Shown: positions 7,743 to 16,348, counted from the first letter of the stretch. The stretch is 64,000 nucleotides of DNA from Aeromonas rivipollensis (GCF_037811135.1 NZ_CP149130.1:2414501-2478500), one strand, 5' to 3'. A program made the numbers and translations. Notes: a model not told the origin generated them from the letters alone.

Positions 7743-8921
7743 ATGTTTGGAACCGCCACCCGCCCCGGCGCCACCCGTGCCCTGCTGCTCGGCTCAGGCG
7801 AACTCGGCAAGGAAGTCGCCATCGAGCTGCAACGCCTTGGCATAGAAGTGATCGCCGCCGACCGCTACGCCCATGCCCCCGCCATGCAGGTCGCCCACGC
7901 CGCCCATGTGCTGGACATGCTCGACGGTAGCGCCCTGCGCGCCCTGGTCAATGAAGTCAAGCCCGACCTCATCATCCCCGAGATTGAGGCCATCGCCACC
8001 GATACCCTGGCAGAGCTTGAGCAGGAAGGGGTCAGGATAGTGCCCAACGCCCGCGCCACCCAGCTCACCATGAACCGGGAGGGGATCCGCCGGCTCGCCG
8101 CCGAAGAACTGGGCCTCCCCACCTCCTCCTACCGCTTCGCCCAGAGCAAGGAGGAGTTCGTTGCAGCCGTCGAGGCCATCGGCCTGCCCTGCGTGGTGAA
8201 ACCGGTGATGAGCTCCTCCGGCAAGGGCCAGAGCCTGCTGCGGGATCTTGCCAAGCTGGACGAGAGCTGGACCTATGCCCAGGAGGGGGGCCGCGCCGGC
8301 CGTGGCAAGGTAATTGTCGAAGGCTTCGTCCCCTTCGAGTACGAGATAACCTTGCTCACAGTGCGCGCCGTGGACGGCATCCACTTCTGCGATCCCATAG
8401 GCCATCGTCAGGAAGACGGTGACTACCGTGAATCCTGGCAGCCCCAGGCGATGAGCGAGTTGGCGCTGGCCCGCGCCAAGGAGGTCGCCGCCAAGGTGGT
8501 CGAGGCCCTGGGTGGCCATGGCCTGTTCGGGGTGGAGCTGTTCATCAAGGGTGACGACGTCTGGTTCAGCGAGGTTTCTCCCCGCCCCCACGACACCGGC
8601 ATGGTGACCCTGATCTCCCAGGATCTCTCCGAGTTCGCCCTGCACGTGCGCGCCATCCTGGGGCTGCCGGTCGGCACCATCACCCAGTTCGGGCCGAGTG
8701 CCTCCGCCGTGGTGCTGCGCGATGGCCACAGCCAGGATATCCGCTATCAGGGGGTTGGCGAGGCCCTGGCCCTGGTGCCGGGCGCTCAGCTGCGCCTCTT
8801 TGGCAAGCCCGAGATCGCCGGTCGCCGCCGTCTCGGGGTGGCGCTGGCCCGTGGACAGGAATGCGAAGAGGCGGTGGAAAAGGCCAAGGCGGTCGCAGCC
8901 AGGGTCGAGGTGCTCTTCTAG
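7743..8921 (+). CDS. purT: Formate-dependent phosphoribosylglycinamide formyltransferase
   Basis: PurT makes formyl-GAR from GAR, formate and ATP in the third step of de novo purine synthesis, an alternative to the folate-dependent PurN. The 392-residue ATP-grasp protein shows the N-terminal Rossmann segment ([20 protein letters not shown]), the central ATP-binding loop [14 protein letters not shown] (about residues 150-163), and the metal-binding part [20 protein letters not shown]. The start at 7743 has AGGAGA eight bases upstream; an in-frame codon at 7722 is less well supported. An imperfect CAAACGTTT motif lies after the gene rather than before it. Confidence 0.95.
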   Translation: MFGTATRPGATRALLLGSGELGKEVAIELQRLGIEVIAADRYAHAPAMQVAHAAHVLDMLDGSALRALVNEVKPDLIIPEIEAIATDTLAELEQEGVRIVPNARATQLTMNREGIRRLAAEELGLPTSSYRFAQSKEEFVAAVEAIGLPCVVKPVMSSSGKGQSLLRDLAKLDESWTYAQEGGRAGRGKVIVEGFVPFEYEITLLTVRAVDGIHFCDPIGHRQEDGDYRESWQPQAMSELALARAKEVAAKVVEALGGHGLFGVELFIKGDDVWFSEVSPRPHDTGMVTLISQDLSEFALHVRAILGLPVGTITQFGPSASAVVLRDGHSQDIRYQGVGEALALVPGAQLRLFGKPEIAGRRRLGVALARGQECEEAVEKAKAVAARVEVLF

Positions 8922-8933
8922 AGCGATCTCTTT

Positions 8934-8965
8934 GTCACGTAAAAACAAACGTTTATCTACGTGAC
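8934..8965. repeat. Inverted repeat GTCACGTA...TACGTGAC downstream of purT
   Basis: Perfect 8-bp arms at 8934-8941 and 8958-8965 separated by 16 bp that contain the palindrome AAACGTTT (8947-8954). It lies 12 bp after the purT stop and before the terminator at 8973. The central CAAACGTTT resembles the core of a PurR box but the flanks do not match. It could be an operator for the downstream gene or part of the purT 3' end. Confidence 0.5.
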
Positions 8966-8972
8966 CCGGCGC

Positions 8973-8998
8973 AAGGGGCGGACTTCTGCCCCTTTTCC
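8973..8998 (+). terminator. Intrinsic terminator after purT
   Basis: AAGGGGC (8973-8979) pairs with GCCCCTT (8988-8994), followed by TT and C-rich sequence. It separates purT from the HAD phosphatase gene. Confidence 0.8.
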
Positions 8999-9049
8999 AT
9001 TGAGGCAGCGGGCTTATAATCCCCCCTTCACCTATGTCAGGAGTACAAG

Positions 9050-9709
9050 ATGTTAACTGCCGTGATCTTCGATATGGATGGCGTTCTGATCGACTCGGAA
9101 CCCTTTTGGCAACGGGCACAGATGGCCGTCTTCTCCGAGCTGGGTCATCCCCATACCGAGGAAGACTGCAACTCCACCATAGGGGTGCGCATCGATCAGC
9201 TGGTGGCCCACTGGTATCGCCTGCGCCCCTGGTGCGGCCCGACCCAGGAAGAGGTGGTGCAACGCATCCTGGATCAGGTGATAGCGCTCATCCTGCAGGA
9301 AGGTCAGGCCAAGGAGGGCGTGCTGGAGGCCCTCTCCCTCATCGAGGCCCGTGGCCTCAAGATTGGCCTAGCCACCTCTTCCCCCTTCACCATGGTGGAG
9401 GCGGTGCTCGGCAAACTCGGCATCCAGGATCGCTTCATGGCGGTCCACTCCGCCGAGGTGGAGCGCTTTGGCAAACCCCACCCGGACGTCTATATCCACG
9501 CCGCCGAGAAGCTGGGCGTCGAACCTGTGCACTGTCTGGCCATCGAGGACAGCTTCACCGGCCTGCTGGCGGCCAAGGCGGCGTCCATGCAGGCGCTGAT
9601 AGTGCCGGACCCGGCGCTGGTGGGTGACCCCCGTCTGGCCATCGCCGATCACCAGCTGCGTTCGCTCGCCGAGCTGGATGCAGACATGCTGGCCCGCTGG
9701 GTGGAGTGA
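9050..9709 (+). CDS. hxpB: HAD-superfamily sugar-phosphate phosphatase (HxpB/YniC-like)
   Basis: A 219-residue class I HAD hydrolase. Motif I is FDMDGVLIDSE (residues 7-17, nucleophile Asp and acid Asp), motif II ATSSPF, motif III the Lys in FGKPHPDVY, motif IV IEDSFTG. The four-helix cap follows motif I. Overall it matches the E. coli YniC/HxpB group, which dephosphorylates hexitol phosphates and 2-deoxyglucose-6-phosphate; the exact substrate here is an inference. AGGAG sits 7 bases before the ATG. It is a single gene between terminators. Confidence 0.87.
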   Translation: MLTAVIFDMDGVLIDSEPFWQRAQMAVFSELGHPHTEEDCNSTIGVRIDQLVAHWYRLRPWCGPTQEEVVQRILDQVIALILQEGQAKEGVLEALSLIEARGLKIGLATSSPFTMVEAVLGKLGIQDRFMAVHSAEVERFGKPHPDVYIHAAEKLGVEPVHCLAIEDSFTGLLAAKAASMQALIVPDPALVGDPRLAIADHQLRSLAELDADMLARWVE

Positions 9710-9862
9710 ATCCGCACGGGGCCAGTGGTGCGCCGGGTCAGACGTTCGGGGCTAGGCGCATCCCCTAAACCCTGTCATAAACGTGCGCCCGCTCGCGGTT
9801 GGGCCGACTCTTGCCGACTAGAATCAGGGAAAGAGGCGGCCAGTCGGCCCTAGGAGGTCACC

Positions 9863-10066
9863 ATGATCGAGTACACCAGCAAGCGCATCGTCTGCCCCCA
9901 CTGCGGCCACCACACCCGGGTCGAGCTGGATGCCAGCCAGGGGGATCAGGAGTTCTACGAGGACTGCATGGCCTGTTGCAATCCGATCCACCTGCGGTTG
10001 CACCGGGATGAAGCACGCGACTGCTTGCAACTCTTCGTGGATGCGGACGACGAGCAGATGTTCTGA
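9863..10066 (+). CDS. CPXCG-motif cysteine-rich small protein
   Basis: A 67-residue protein with CPHCG near the N-terminus and CMACC further on, the two halves of a zinc ribbon, and a strongly acidic tail (VDADDEQMF). It matches the 'CPXCG motif-containing cysteine-rich protein' family, whose function is unknown. The ATG at 9863 has TAGGAGG close upstream. No neighbour suggests a role. Confidence 0.82.
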   Translation: MIEYTSKRIVCPHCGHHTRVELDASQGDQEFYEDCMACCNPIHLRLHRDEARDCLQLFVDADDEQMF

Positions 10067-10192
10067 TTGCCTCTCGATGACCAGGCAAGCGAGGAGGACT
10101 GGGGCGACGCCATGCCGCCCATACCCTGCTTGCTTCTTCCCAGATGCCTGGGCCCCTCCGCTTCCCGCTTCGCGGCACATCAACCCATACAG

Positions 10193-10240
10193 AAAAGCCC
10201 CTCGGAGAACCTCAAATCATCCTGAAGTTCGCCAAGGGGC
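10193..10240 (-). terminator. Long imperfect hairpin with minus-strand U-tract
   Basis: On the minus strand GCCCCTTGG (10240-10232) pairs with the arm at 10205-10197, with further pairing of GAAC/GTTC and TCA/TGA inside, followed by TTTT (complement of 10193-10196). It would stop minus-strand transcripts about 380 nt past ribE. Confidence 0.6.
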
Positions 10241-10423
10241 CTTGTCGCTTATGTGATGGTTGTCGGCTCATGGATGTGCCAGACACAGGAAGTGTAGGCC
10301 CGGTTCCATCCTTCGGCCAATCTGTGACGCTCAGGCGCCATCAGCCACGGCAGACCAATAATTTGGCTGCCACACTGGGGATGGCGTTTATCCCCGCCAC
10401 ATGGTTCTTCTGCTCATTCCTTT

Positions 10424-10454
10424 GAGCCCGTCATCTCGATGGGCTTCTTTTTTT
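10424..10454 (+). terminator. Orphan intrinsic terminator
   Basis: AGCCCGTC (10425-10432) pairs with GATGGGCT (10438-10445, one G-U), loop ATCTC, then a seven-T run at 10448-10454. No gene directly precedes it on the plus strand. Confidence 0.8.
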
Positions 10455-10563
10455 GGCGCTGTCATCGCCGAGTCGCGGAAAGGTCGCGGGGGACAGACCC
10501 ATCACGGCATGACGTCCTGCCGTGACTGGTGCCTCGTCTCACCTTACATTCACCGGATCGAAC

Positions 10564-10590
10564 AGGGCCCGCATGATACGGGCCCTTTTT
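10564..10590 (+). terminator. Second orphan intrinsic terminator
   Basis: AGGGCCCG (10564-10571) pairs with CGGGCCCT (10579-10586), followed by TTTT. On the minus strand it could also slow transcription leaving ribE, but the T-run is on the plus side. Confidence 0.75.
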
Positions 10591-10616
10591 GAGATCGGGG
10601 TGTACAAGCCGGCGGA

Positions 10617-11234
10617 TCAGGCCAGCTGGCGCGCCGCCAGCACCCGCTCCACGGTGTCGACGATGGCCTGGGTCTGGGGATCGATTTCTATGTTGGTCTG
10701 CCAGCCCGCCTTGACCCAACCCAGGTTGGTGCGGGCCAGGGTCTCGGGGATCAGGTTGACGCAGAACTCATTGCCGCGCACCTCGCCCACGGTCAGGCTG
10801 ATGCCGTCGATGCCGATATAGCCCTTGGTCAGCACGTATTTCATGAGCGCGGGGGCGAGGCGGTACCACAGCTGGCGATTGTTGGGGCTGTCGATGACGG
10901 CGCTCACCTCGGCCGTGCCCATGATGTGGCCGGACATGGCATGGCCGCCAATCTCGTCCCCAAAGCGGGCAGCCCGCTCCACATTGACCTTGTCCCCTAC
11001 AGCCAGCGAGCCGAGGTTGGTCAGGCGCAGGGTCTCCTGCATCAGATCGAAGCTGACCAGCTCCCCCTCGATGCGGGTGACCGTCAGGCAGCAGCCGTTG
11101 TGGGCCACGGAGGCGCCGAGTGCCAGCCCCTCGCCCCAGGCCGGGCTCGGCATGCGGATCACATGGGTGCGAAAGTTGGGCAGCTCTTCGATGGCCACCA
11201 GTTCGGCGGTCCCCTGTACTATGCCGGTGAACAT
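10617..11234 (-). CDS. ribE: Riboflavin synthase alpha subunit
   Basis: RibE (also named RibC) disproportionates two 6,7-dimethyl-8-ribityllumazine molecules into riboflavin and the pyrimidine precursor. The 205-residue protein starts with the hallmark MFTGIVQG and has two similar lumazine-binding barrels: the first has [13 protein letters not shown] (about residues 41-53), the second has [20 protein letters not shown] is the inter-domain part of the site. No FMN riboswitch is seen upstream (11235-11370), and other rib genes are not nearby. Confidence 0.95.
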   Translation of the reverse strand: MFTGIVQGTAELVAIEELPNFRTHVIRMPSPAWGEGLALGASVAHNGCCLTVTRIEGELVSFDLMQETLRLTNLGSLAVGDKVNVERAARFGDEIGGHAMSGHIMGTAEVSAVIDSPNNRQLWYRLAPALMKYVLTKGYIGIDGISLTVGEVRGNEFCVNLIPETLARTNLGWVKAGWQTNIEIDPQTQAIVDTVERVLAARQLA

Positions 11235-11370
11235 GTCTCGTCTCCACGCTGTAACAAAATTGTCGGCAGGTTACCCCCGGCCACAGTGCAAGACAAGCGT
11301 GCCGGCTGACAAGGGAGGCCCCGATCGTTATAGTGAGCCCATTCAATCCAGGCTTAACGAGGAAACAAAA

Positions 11371-11577
11371 ATGCAGGTATATCAATGCTGTGAGGCCATT
11401 CGCATCGCCTACAACCAGATAGGCTCCGGTGAGCAGGGCTATGTGCCCCAGGCCATCGCCGCCAGCATAAGGGCGCTCAACGCCGTGGCGAGCGACGATA
11501 GGGTGCCCGCGGATCTGCGCGAGCAGGCCGCCTACGCCGCCGCCAACCTGCTGATCAGCGATCACGAGGACGTCTGA
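11371..11577 (+). CDS. yaeP: YaeP-family small protein
   Basis: A 68-residue protein matching E. coli YaeP (UPF0253) through [20 protein letters not shown] and the strongly conserved [14 protein letters not shown] end. The function of YaeP is unknown; in enterobacteria it lies near rof. GAGGA sits 7 bases before the ATG. It is divergent from ribE and upstream of norM, with no coupling to either. Confidence 0.88.
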   Translation: MQVYQCCEAIRIAYNQIGSGEQGYVPQAIAASIRALNAVASDDRVPADLREQAAYAAANLLISDHEDV

Positions 11578-11728
11578 TCCAGGGTAGAAATGCGCCGCCA
11601 ACCTTCCCCGTTGGCGGATTTTCAGGCTAGAATGACACCCCCGCGTTTTGTCTCCTCCCGGCAGGAGATAAAAGCCCCCCTCATTTACCCGTTCTTTTCT
11701 CTTTTATCTGATCCACTCGGAGGTGTCA

Positions 11729-13108
11729 GTGCAACGTTATTGGACCGAGGCGAAGCAGCTCGTTCGTCTAGCCAGCCCCATACTGGTGGCCCAGGTGGCC
11801 CAGATCGCCATGAACTTCGTCGATACCGTGATGGCGGGACAGGTCAGCGCCGTGGATCTCGCCGCCGTGTCGGTCGCCTCCAGCTTCTGGCTGCCGATCA
11901 TCTTGCTGGTGCAGGGCATCATCATGGCGCTCACCCCCATCGTTTCCCAGCTCAACGGGGCCCGCAAGCGGGACGAGATCCGCCCGGCCGTGCACCAGGG
12001 CTTCTGGCTGGCGCTGATGGTGACCCCCATCGCCATGCTGGCGCTCTACTTCAGCCCGCTGGCGCTGCAATTCATGGATGTGGATCCGGTGATGGCGGAG
12101 AAGACCGCCGGTTATCTGCACGCCATCCTGTGGGGCTTGCCCGCCTTCGTGCTGTTCCAGGTGCTGCGCAACTTCAGCGAGGGGCTCTCCCACACCATGC
12201 CCACCATGGTGATTGGCTTCGTGGGACTGGCGGTCAACATCCCCGCCAACTACATCTTCATTCACGGCCACTTCGGCATGCCCAAGCTCGGCGGTGTCGG
12301 CTGCGGCGTGGCCACCGCCATCGTGCTCTGGGCCATGCTGCTGGCGATGATCGCCTACGTGAAGCTCTCCCCCCACTTCAAGAAGATCAATTTGTTCGCC
12401 CAGCTCGCGCGCCCCAACGGCAGCCGGATCTGGCGCCTGTTTCGCTTAGGCTTCCCCATTGCCATGGCCATCTTCTGCGAGGTGACCCTGTTTACCGTGG
12501 TGGCCCTGATGCTGGCCCCCTTCGGCGCCGAGACGGTGGCGAGCCACCAGATAGCCCTGAACTTCTCCAGCCTGGTGTTTATGCTGCCGCTCTCCATCGG
12601 CGTGGGCGTGACCATCAGAGTCGGCCACAGCATAGGGGAAGGCCAGCCGGAGCACGCCCGCGTCGCCGCCCGTACCGGCCTGATGCTGGGCATGGCGGTG
12701 GCCGCCGGTACCGCCGCCCTGACGGTATTGCTGCGCGAGCATATCGCGGGGATCTACACCGATGACATCCAGGTGATCACCCTCGCTGCTACCTTGTTGT
12801 TCTTCGCCGCCATTTATCAGGTCTCGGACTCGGTGCAGGTGGTGGCGGCCGCGGCTTTGCGTGGCTACAAGGACACCAAGGCCATCTTCTACGTCACCAT
12901 CGTCGCCTACTGGGGACTGGGGCTGCCCACCGGCATGATCCTGGGGCTGACCGACTGGGTGGTGCCGCGCATGGGGCCCCAGGGCTTCTGGATAGGCTTC
13001 ATCGTCGGCCTGACCGGCGCCGCCCTGATGCTGGGTGCAAGGCTGAAATTCATCTATGGTCGCTTCGCGAGTCCCGAGGCCTGCACTACCCTTTCCCGGG
13101 CCCAATAA
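11729..13108 (+). CDS. norM: NorM/MdtK-type MATE multidrug efflux pump
   Basis: A 459-residue protein with twelve predicted membrane helices and the MATE duplicated fold. It extrudes cationic drugs in exchange for Na+ or H+. The opening QRYWTEAKQLVRLASPILVAQVAQ and the motif FVDTVMAGQVSAVDLAAVSV match NorM/MdtK; Asp in FVDTVMAG is the conserved N-lobe acidic residue. I chose the GTG at 11729 because GGAGGT (11719-11724) leaves a normal 4-base spacing; the in-frame GTG at 11723 overlaps that ribosome site. An 18-bp hairpin without a T-tract (13121-13138) follows the gene. Confidence 0.9.
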   Translation: MQRYWTEAKQLVRLASPILVAQVAQIAMNFVDTVMAGQVSAVDLAAVSVASSFWLPIILLVQGIIMALTPIVSQLNGARKRDEIRPAVHQGFWLALMVTPIAMLALYFSPLALQFMDVDPVMAEKTAGYLHAILWGLPAFVLFQVLRNFSEGLSHTMPTMVIGFVGLAVNIPANYIFIHGHFGMPKLGGVGCGVATAIVLWAMLLAMIAYVKLSPHFKKINLFAQLARPNGSRIWRLFRLGFPIAMAIFCEVTLFTVVALMLAPFGAETVASHQIALNFSSLVFMLPLSIGVGVTIRVGHSIGEGQPEHARVAARTGLMLGMAVAAGTAALTVLLREHIAGIYTDDIQVITLAATLLFFAAIYQVSDSVQVVAAAALRGYKDTKAIFYVTIVAYWGLGLPTGMILGLTDWVVPRMGPQGFWIGFIVGLTGAALMLGARLKFIYGRFASPEACTTLSRAQ

Positions 13109-13203
13109 AGGGCCAACAGCGCCGCTCAATCGAGCGGCTCGCCTGCAAAATCAACAGGCTGCGCAAGAACTGGGCAAACAGTCTCCTTTGTGCATGTCCC
13201 TTG

Positions 13204-13232
13204 TTGACAGCCTTGGGGGGCATGGGTAGTAT
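13204..13232 (+). promoter_or_regulatory. Promoter of the tRNA-Val operon
   Basis: A perfect -35 TTGACA (13204-13209), a 17-bp spacer and a -10 TAGTAT (13227-13232), followed by a GC-rich discriminator (GCCGACCACG). This combination is typical of stringently controlled stable-RNA promoters. It points at the tRNA cluster starting with the decayed copy at 13267. Confidence 0.8.
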
Positions 13233-13266
13233 GCCGACCACGTCAGCAGTGCTGGCGTAGTGAAGT

Positions 13267-13344
13267 GGGTTTGTCGCTCGGTTGGTCGGAGCATGACCTT
13301 GGCATGGTGAAGATCGTGTCGCTGGTTCGAATTCATTTCATCGA
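13267..13344 (+). pseudogene. Decayed tRNA-Val copy
   Basis: The stretch aligns end to end with the intact tRNA at 13347 (GGGTTTG, GCTCGGTTGGTCGGAGC, CCTTGGCATGG, GGTTCGAAT), but about a quarter of positions differ. The anticodon would read GGC. The acceptor 3' strand no longer pairs with GGGTTTG, the T-stem is broken and there is no CCA end. It is the promoter-proximal unit of the array and should not give a functional tRNA. Confidence 0.8.
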
Positions 13345-13346
13345 GT

Positions 13347-13423
13347 GGGTTTATAGCTCAGTTGGTTAGAGCACTACCTTGACATGGTAGGGGTCGTTGG
13401 TTCGAATCCAATTAAACCCACCA
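13347..13423 (+). tRNA. tRNA-Val(GAC), class A
   Basis: 77 nt with encoded CCA. Acceptor GGGTTTA/TAAACCC, D-arm GCTCAGTTGGTTAGAGC, anticodon loop TTGACAT with anticodon GAC, T-arm GTTGGTTCGAATCCAAT. The valine identity elements G3:C70, U4:A69 and A73 are present. Its T-arm resembles the E. coli tRNA-Val 2B form. Confidence 0.97.
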
Positions 13424-13436
13424 CTTATTCTGTGAT

Positions 13437-13513
13437 GCGTCCTTAGCTCAGCTGGTTAGAGCACCACCTTGACATGGTGGGGGTCGGTGGTTCGAATCCA
13501 CTAGGACGCACCA
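13437..13513 (+). tRNA. tRNA-Val(GAC), class B copy 1
   Basis: 77 nt with encoded CCA, acceptor GCGTCCT/AGGACGC, anticodon GAC, T-arm GGTGGTTCGAATCCACT, like the E. coli 2A form. The anticodon stem is CCACC/GGTGG, fully paired; the other two class B copies carry TCACC here. Confidence 0.97.
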
Positions 13514-13531
13514 TTACAGAACACTGATTAT

Positions 13532-13608
13532 GCGTCCTTAGCTCAGCTGGTTAGAGCATCACCTTGACATGGTGGGGGTCGGTGGTTCGAATCCACTAGG
13601 ACGCACCA
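13532..13608 (+). tRNA. tRNA-Val(GAC), class B copy 2
   Basis: 77 nt, same as the copy at 13437 except that the first base of the anticodon stem is T (TCACC), giving a U-G pair. CCA is encoded. Spacing to the previous gene is 18 bp. Confidence 0.97.
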
Positions 13609-13643
13609 TTCATTATTGAAAAAAATACAGATATTCCAGATGT

Positions 13644-13720
13644 GGGTTTATAGCTCAGTTGGTTAGAGCACTACCTTGACATGGTAGGGGTCGTTGGTTC
13701 GAATCCAATTAAACCCACCA
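13644..13720 (+). tRNA. tRNA-Val(GAC), class A copy 2
   Basis: 77 nt, identical to the class A gene at 13347 over its length, CCA encoded. The spacer before it (13609-13643) is AT-rich. Confidence 0.97.
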
Positions 13721-13755
13721 CTTCTGGCAAATGAAAAAGCCGCATTGCGCACCCT

Positions 13756-13832
13756 GCGTCCTTAGCTCAGCTGGTTAGAGCATCACCTTGACATGGTGGG
13801 GGTCGGTGGTTCGAATCCACTAGGACGCACCA
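13756..13832 (+). tRNA. tRNA-Val(GAC), class B copy 3
   Basis: 77 nt, same sequence as the copy at 13532 including TCACC in the anticodon stem. It is the last gene of the array and is followed by a strong terminator. Confidence 0.97.
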
Positions 13833-13838
13833 AATTAG

Positions 13839-13867
13839 AAAAGCCCGCTCATCGAGCGGGCTTTTTG
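13839..13867 (+). terminator. Terminator of the tRNA-Val operon
   Basis: Perfect 12-bp stem AAAAGCCCGCTC / GAGCGGGCTTTT (13839-13850 with 13854-13865), loop ATC, continuing T-run. Confidence 0.92.
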
Positions 13868-13936
13868 CATTCTGCCTTTGCCCTGCCCTCCCGATCATCC
13901 CGATCGGGGTCAGCCCCGGCTGCGGTCACTGCCTCG

Positions 13937-16348
13937 CTAGAAGAGATCCAGCTGCTGGCCGCAGATCCGGTCGAACGACTCGCCGATGAAGGGCAGTATG
14001 GCGTCGGCGATGGGCCTCAGCTGCTTGTCGATGTAGTGCTCGTAGTCGATGGCGCTGCGTCGGTACTCCAGCGGCTCGGGGCCGTTGAGGGTCATCAGAT
14101 AGGCGATGCTGCCCCTGTGCTGATAGCGCTGGGGCTGGCCGCGGCGCAGGTTCTCCTCGTCCGCCAGCCGCGCCGCCCGCACGTGGGGGGGCACGTTCTT
14201 CTGATACTCCTCGAGTTTTTGGCGCAGCCGCTTGCGATAGATGAGCAGATCGTCGTGCAAGCCGGCCCGGGTCTCATCCACCATGGTGCGCACATAGCCG
14301 CTGGGATCTTCGTCGTGAAACACCAGCTCATAGAGCCGGGTCTGAAACTGCTTGGCCAGCATGGTCCAGTCGGTGCGCACCGACTCGAGCCCCTTGAACA
14401 CCAGCTGCTCAGATCCGGCCTGCCCCTCGCCGCCGACCAGGCCGGCATAACGCTTCTTGCTCCCCTTCTCCAGCCCGCGGATGGTGGGCATCAGGAAGCG
14501 GCGGTAGTGGGTCTCGTATTCGATCTCGAGATAACAGGGCAGATCGAACTCGCGCCTGATCAGCGCCGTCCAGTTGTCGTTGATCATGGCGGCCAGCTCG
14601 CGGCCTATCTGTTCGGCCTGCTGCGGGCTGGTCTCCCTGTTCAGGTGAACGAAGGTGGAGTCGGTGTCGCCATAGATCACCTCGAACCCCTTCGCCTCTA
14701 TCCACTCCCGGGTCTGCTGCATGATGCTGTGACCGCGCAGGGTGATCGATGACGCCAGCCTGGGATCGTAGAAGCGGCAGCCCCCCGAGCCCAGCACGCC
14801 GTAGAAGGAGTTCATGATGATCTTGATGGCCTGGGAGAGCGCCTTGTTGCTGGCCGCCTTGGCCCTGTCCCGCGCCGCCCAGAGGGTGGCGATGAGATCC
14901 GGCAGGAAGTGCCGCTCGCGGGAGAACAGGGCGCCGCGAAAGCCGGGAATGGCCTGTTCCGGGTGCTGCAACCCCTCCACCAGCCCCATGGGATCGATGC
15001 AGAAGGTGCGGATGATGCTGGGGTACAGGCTCTTGAAATCGAGCACCAGCACATGGCGATAGAGACCGGGTTTGGAGTCCATCACATAGCCGCCGGGGCT
15101 CGCCAGCCCACCGTCAGCGGGCAGATTGGGAGCCACGTAGCCGCCACGATGGAGCCGCGGCAGATAGAGGTTGGTAAAGGCCGCCACCGAGCCCCCCACC
15201 CTGTCGAGCTCGAGACCGGTGAGGGAGGCCCGCTCTATGGCGAAGGGGATGAGGTGGCAGTAATCGAAGATCTCCCACACCAGCTTGCAGTCTTCCAGGT
15301 TGTAGCGGGCCAGCGCCTCCTTGTCGGAGTGGAACAACTCGGTGATCTTCTCCCCCCGATTGGCCACGTCCTCGATGTCCTTGCCGCGACCGAGCAGTTC
15401 GCTCGCCACCGCATCCAGGCTGTAGCTGGCAAACTGCCAGGTGGCGCTTTTCAGGGTATCGATGCCGTCCAGCACCATGCGCCCCGGTATGATGACGTTG
15501 CCGGTCTGGGGGTCGTTGCGCGACGAGCGCCAGAAGCAGAGCTCCCGCCCCCGCCCGAGCCGCAGGCGGCGCTTGCCCAGCTCGGCGCGGCGCAGCAGCA
15601 GGCGAAAGTCGAAGTTCACCACGTTCCAGCCGATCACCAGATCCGGGTCGTGCCGCTGGAACCAGCTCTCCAGCGCGCCGAGCAAGGCGTTCTCGTCCGC
15701 CACCCACTCGACCTGGGTACCCCAGCTGTCGGCATCCGCCTCGGGGGTGCCTATCATGATGACCCGCGCATCCTCACGGCTATAGAGCCCCACAGAGAAG
15801 AGGGCCCCGTCCATGGCGCACTCCACGTCCAGCGACACCCAGGAGAGGATCGGCGTCACCGCCTGGGGTGCGCAGCGTGCCTCATTCACCTCCCAGTAGC
15901 CCTGCCTGCCCCCCTTCTTCACCGCCTGGCCATCGAAGCGCACGCCAGCGGTGATGAAGCGCTCCATCAGGAAGCGCTCCGGCAGCCGGATATCAGACTC
16001 GAAGTGCTCCAGCCCGCGAATGAGCAGCAGCTCGATGGCGCGGTGAAAGGCGCTCAGGGTGGCAAAATAGCAGCCCACCACGGGGCGACCATCGAAGGTA
16101 TGCATCGGCAGGCGGCGAAACCGCCCCCTCACCCCGGCGCCCTTGAACAACTCGGCGGCCTCGGTCATATGGCTCTGTGGCAGGAAGAAGACCGGCTCCT
16201 GTCCCGGCACCACCACCCGCACCGGCCCCTGGTCGCTCCAGAGCCACATCACTATCTCGGTACGGCCCTGCACGTCCCGACCATGACGGGTCAGGATAAA
16301 GCCGTCGAGGGGCGGGGTGGCGGGAACGGGGGGCTGGGTCGCGGTCAT
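13937..16348 (-). CDS. polB: DNA polymerase II (family B, SOS-inducible)
   Basis: An 803-residue family B polymerase with proofreading. Visible motifs are Exo I SLDVE (Asp near residue 174), Exo II NVVNFDF (about 243-249), Exo III YNLED (349-353), polymerase motif A DFKSLYPS (437-444) and motif C YGDTDS (559-564). The C-terminal QQLDLF fits the beta-clamp binding consensus. In E. coli Pol II restarts replication and bypasses lesions during SOS. The ATG at 16348 is preferred over an in-frame TTG six bases out. A LexA-like box lies 33 bp upstream. Monocistronic and convergent with the tRNA operon. Confidence 0.95.
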   Translation of the reverse strand: MTATQPPVPATPPLDGFILTRHGRDVQGRTEIVMWLWSDQGPVRVVVPGQEPVFFLPQSHMTEAAELFKGAGVRGRFRRLPMHTFDGRPVVGCYFATLSAFHRAIELLLIRGLEHFESDIRLPERFLMERFITAGVRFDGQAVKKGGRQGYWEVNEARCAPQAVTPILSWVSLDVECAMDGALFSVGLYSREDARVIMIGTPEADADSWGTQVEWVADENALLGALESWFQRHDPDLVIGWNVVNFDFRLLLRRAELGKRRLRLGRGRELCFWRSSRNDPQTGNVIIPGRMVLDGIDTLKSATWQFASYSLDAVASELLGRGKDIEDVANRGEKITELFHSDKEALARYNLEDCKLVWEIFDYCHLIPFAIERASLTGLELDRVGGSVAAFTNLYLPRLHRGGYVAPNLPADGGLASPGGYVMDSKPGLYRHVLVLDFKSLYPSIIRTFCIDPMGLVEGLQHPEQAIPGFRGALFSRERHFLPDLIATLWAARDRAKAASNKALSQAIKIIMNSFYGVLGSGGCRFYDPRLASSITLRGHSIMQQTREWIEAKGFEVIYGDTDSTFVHLNRETSPQQAEQIGRELAAMINDNWTALIRREFDLPCYLEIEYETHYRRFLMPTIRGLEKGSKKRYAGLVGGEGQAGSEQLVFKGLESVRTDWTMLAKQFQTRLYELVFHDEDPSGYVRTMVDETRAGLHDDLLIYRKRLRQKLEEYQKNVPPHVRAARLADEENLRRGQPQRYQHRGSIAYLMTLNGPEPLEYRRSAIDYEHYIDKQLRPIADAILPFIGESFDRICGQQLDLF

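Larger units (their letters stand above)
10067..10616. other. 550-bp gene-free region with opposing terminators, candidate small RNAs
   Basis: No convincing reading frame. It contains three terminator-like hairpins not explained by the flanking genes: a minus-strand one (10193-10240), a plus-strand one (10424-10454) and a second plus-strand one (10564-10590). A further 8-bp inverted repeat TCACGGCA/TGCCGTGA lies at 10502-10525. The CPXCG gene ends about 360 nt before the first plus-strand terminator. The layout fits one or more small non-coding RNAs; I could not match them to a known class. Confidence 0.5.

Noticed and set aside
10067..10450. Known small RNA (RyhB, GlmZ, 6S, CsrB-like) in the 10-kb spacer
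   Set aside because: Short resemblance to RyhB (CGGAGAACCT) and several GGA motifs were seen, but neither order nor structure fits any of these RNAs.
10617..11370. FMN riboswitch near ribE
   Set aside because: No RFN-like sequence pattern is present in the leader of ribE or in the spacer downstream.
13121..13138. Terminator after norM
   Set aside because: GCCGCTC/GAGCGGC forms a hairpin but no T-tract follows on either strand, so I do not call it a terminator.
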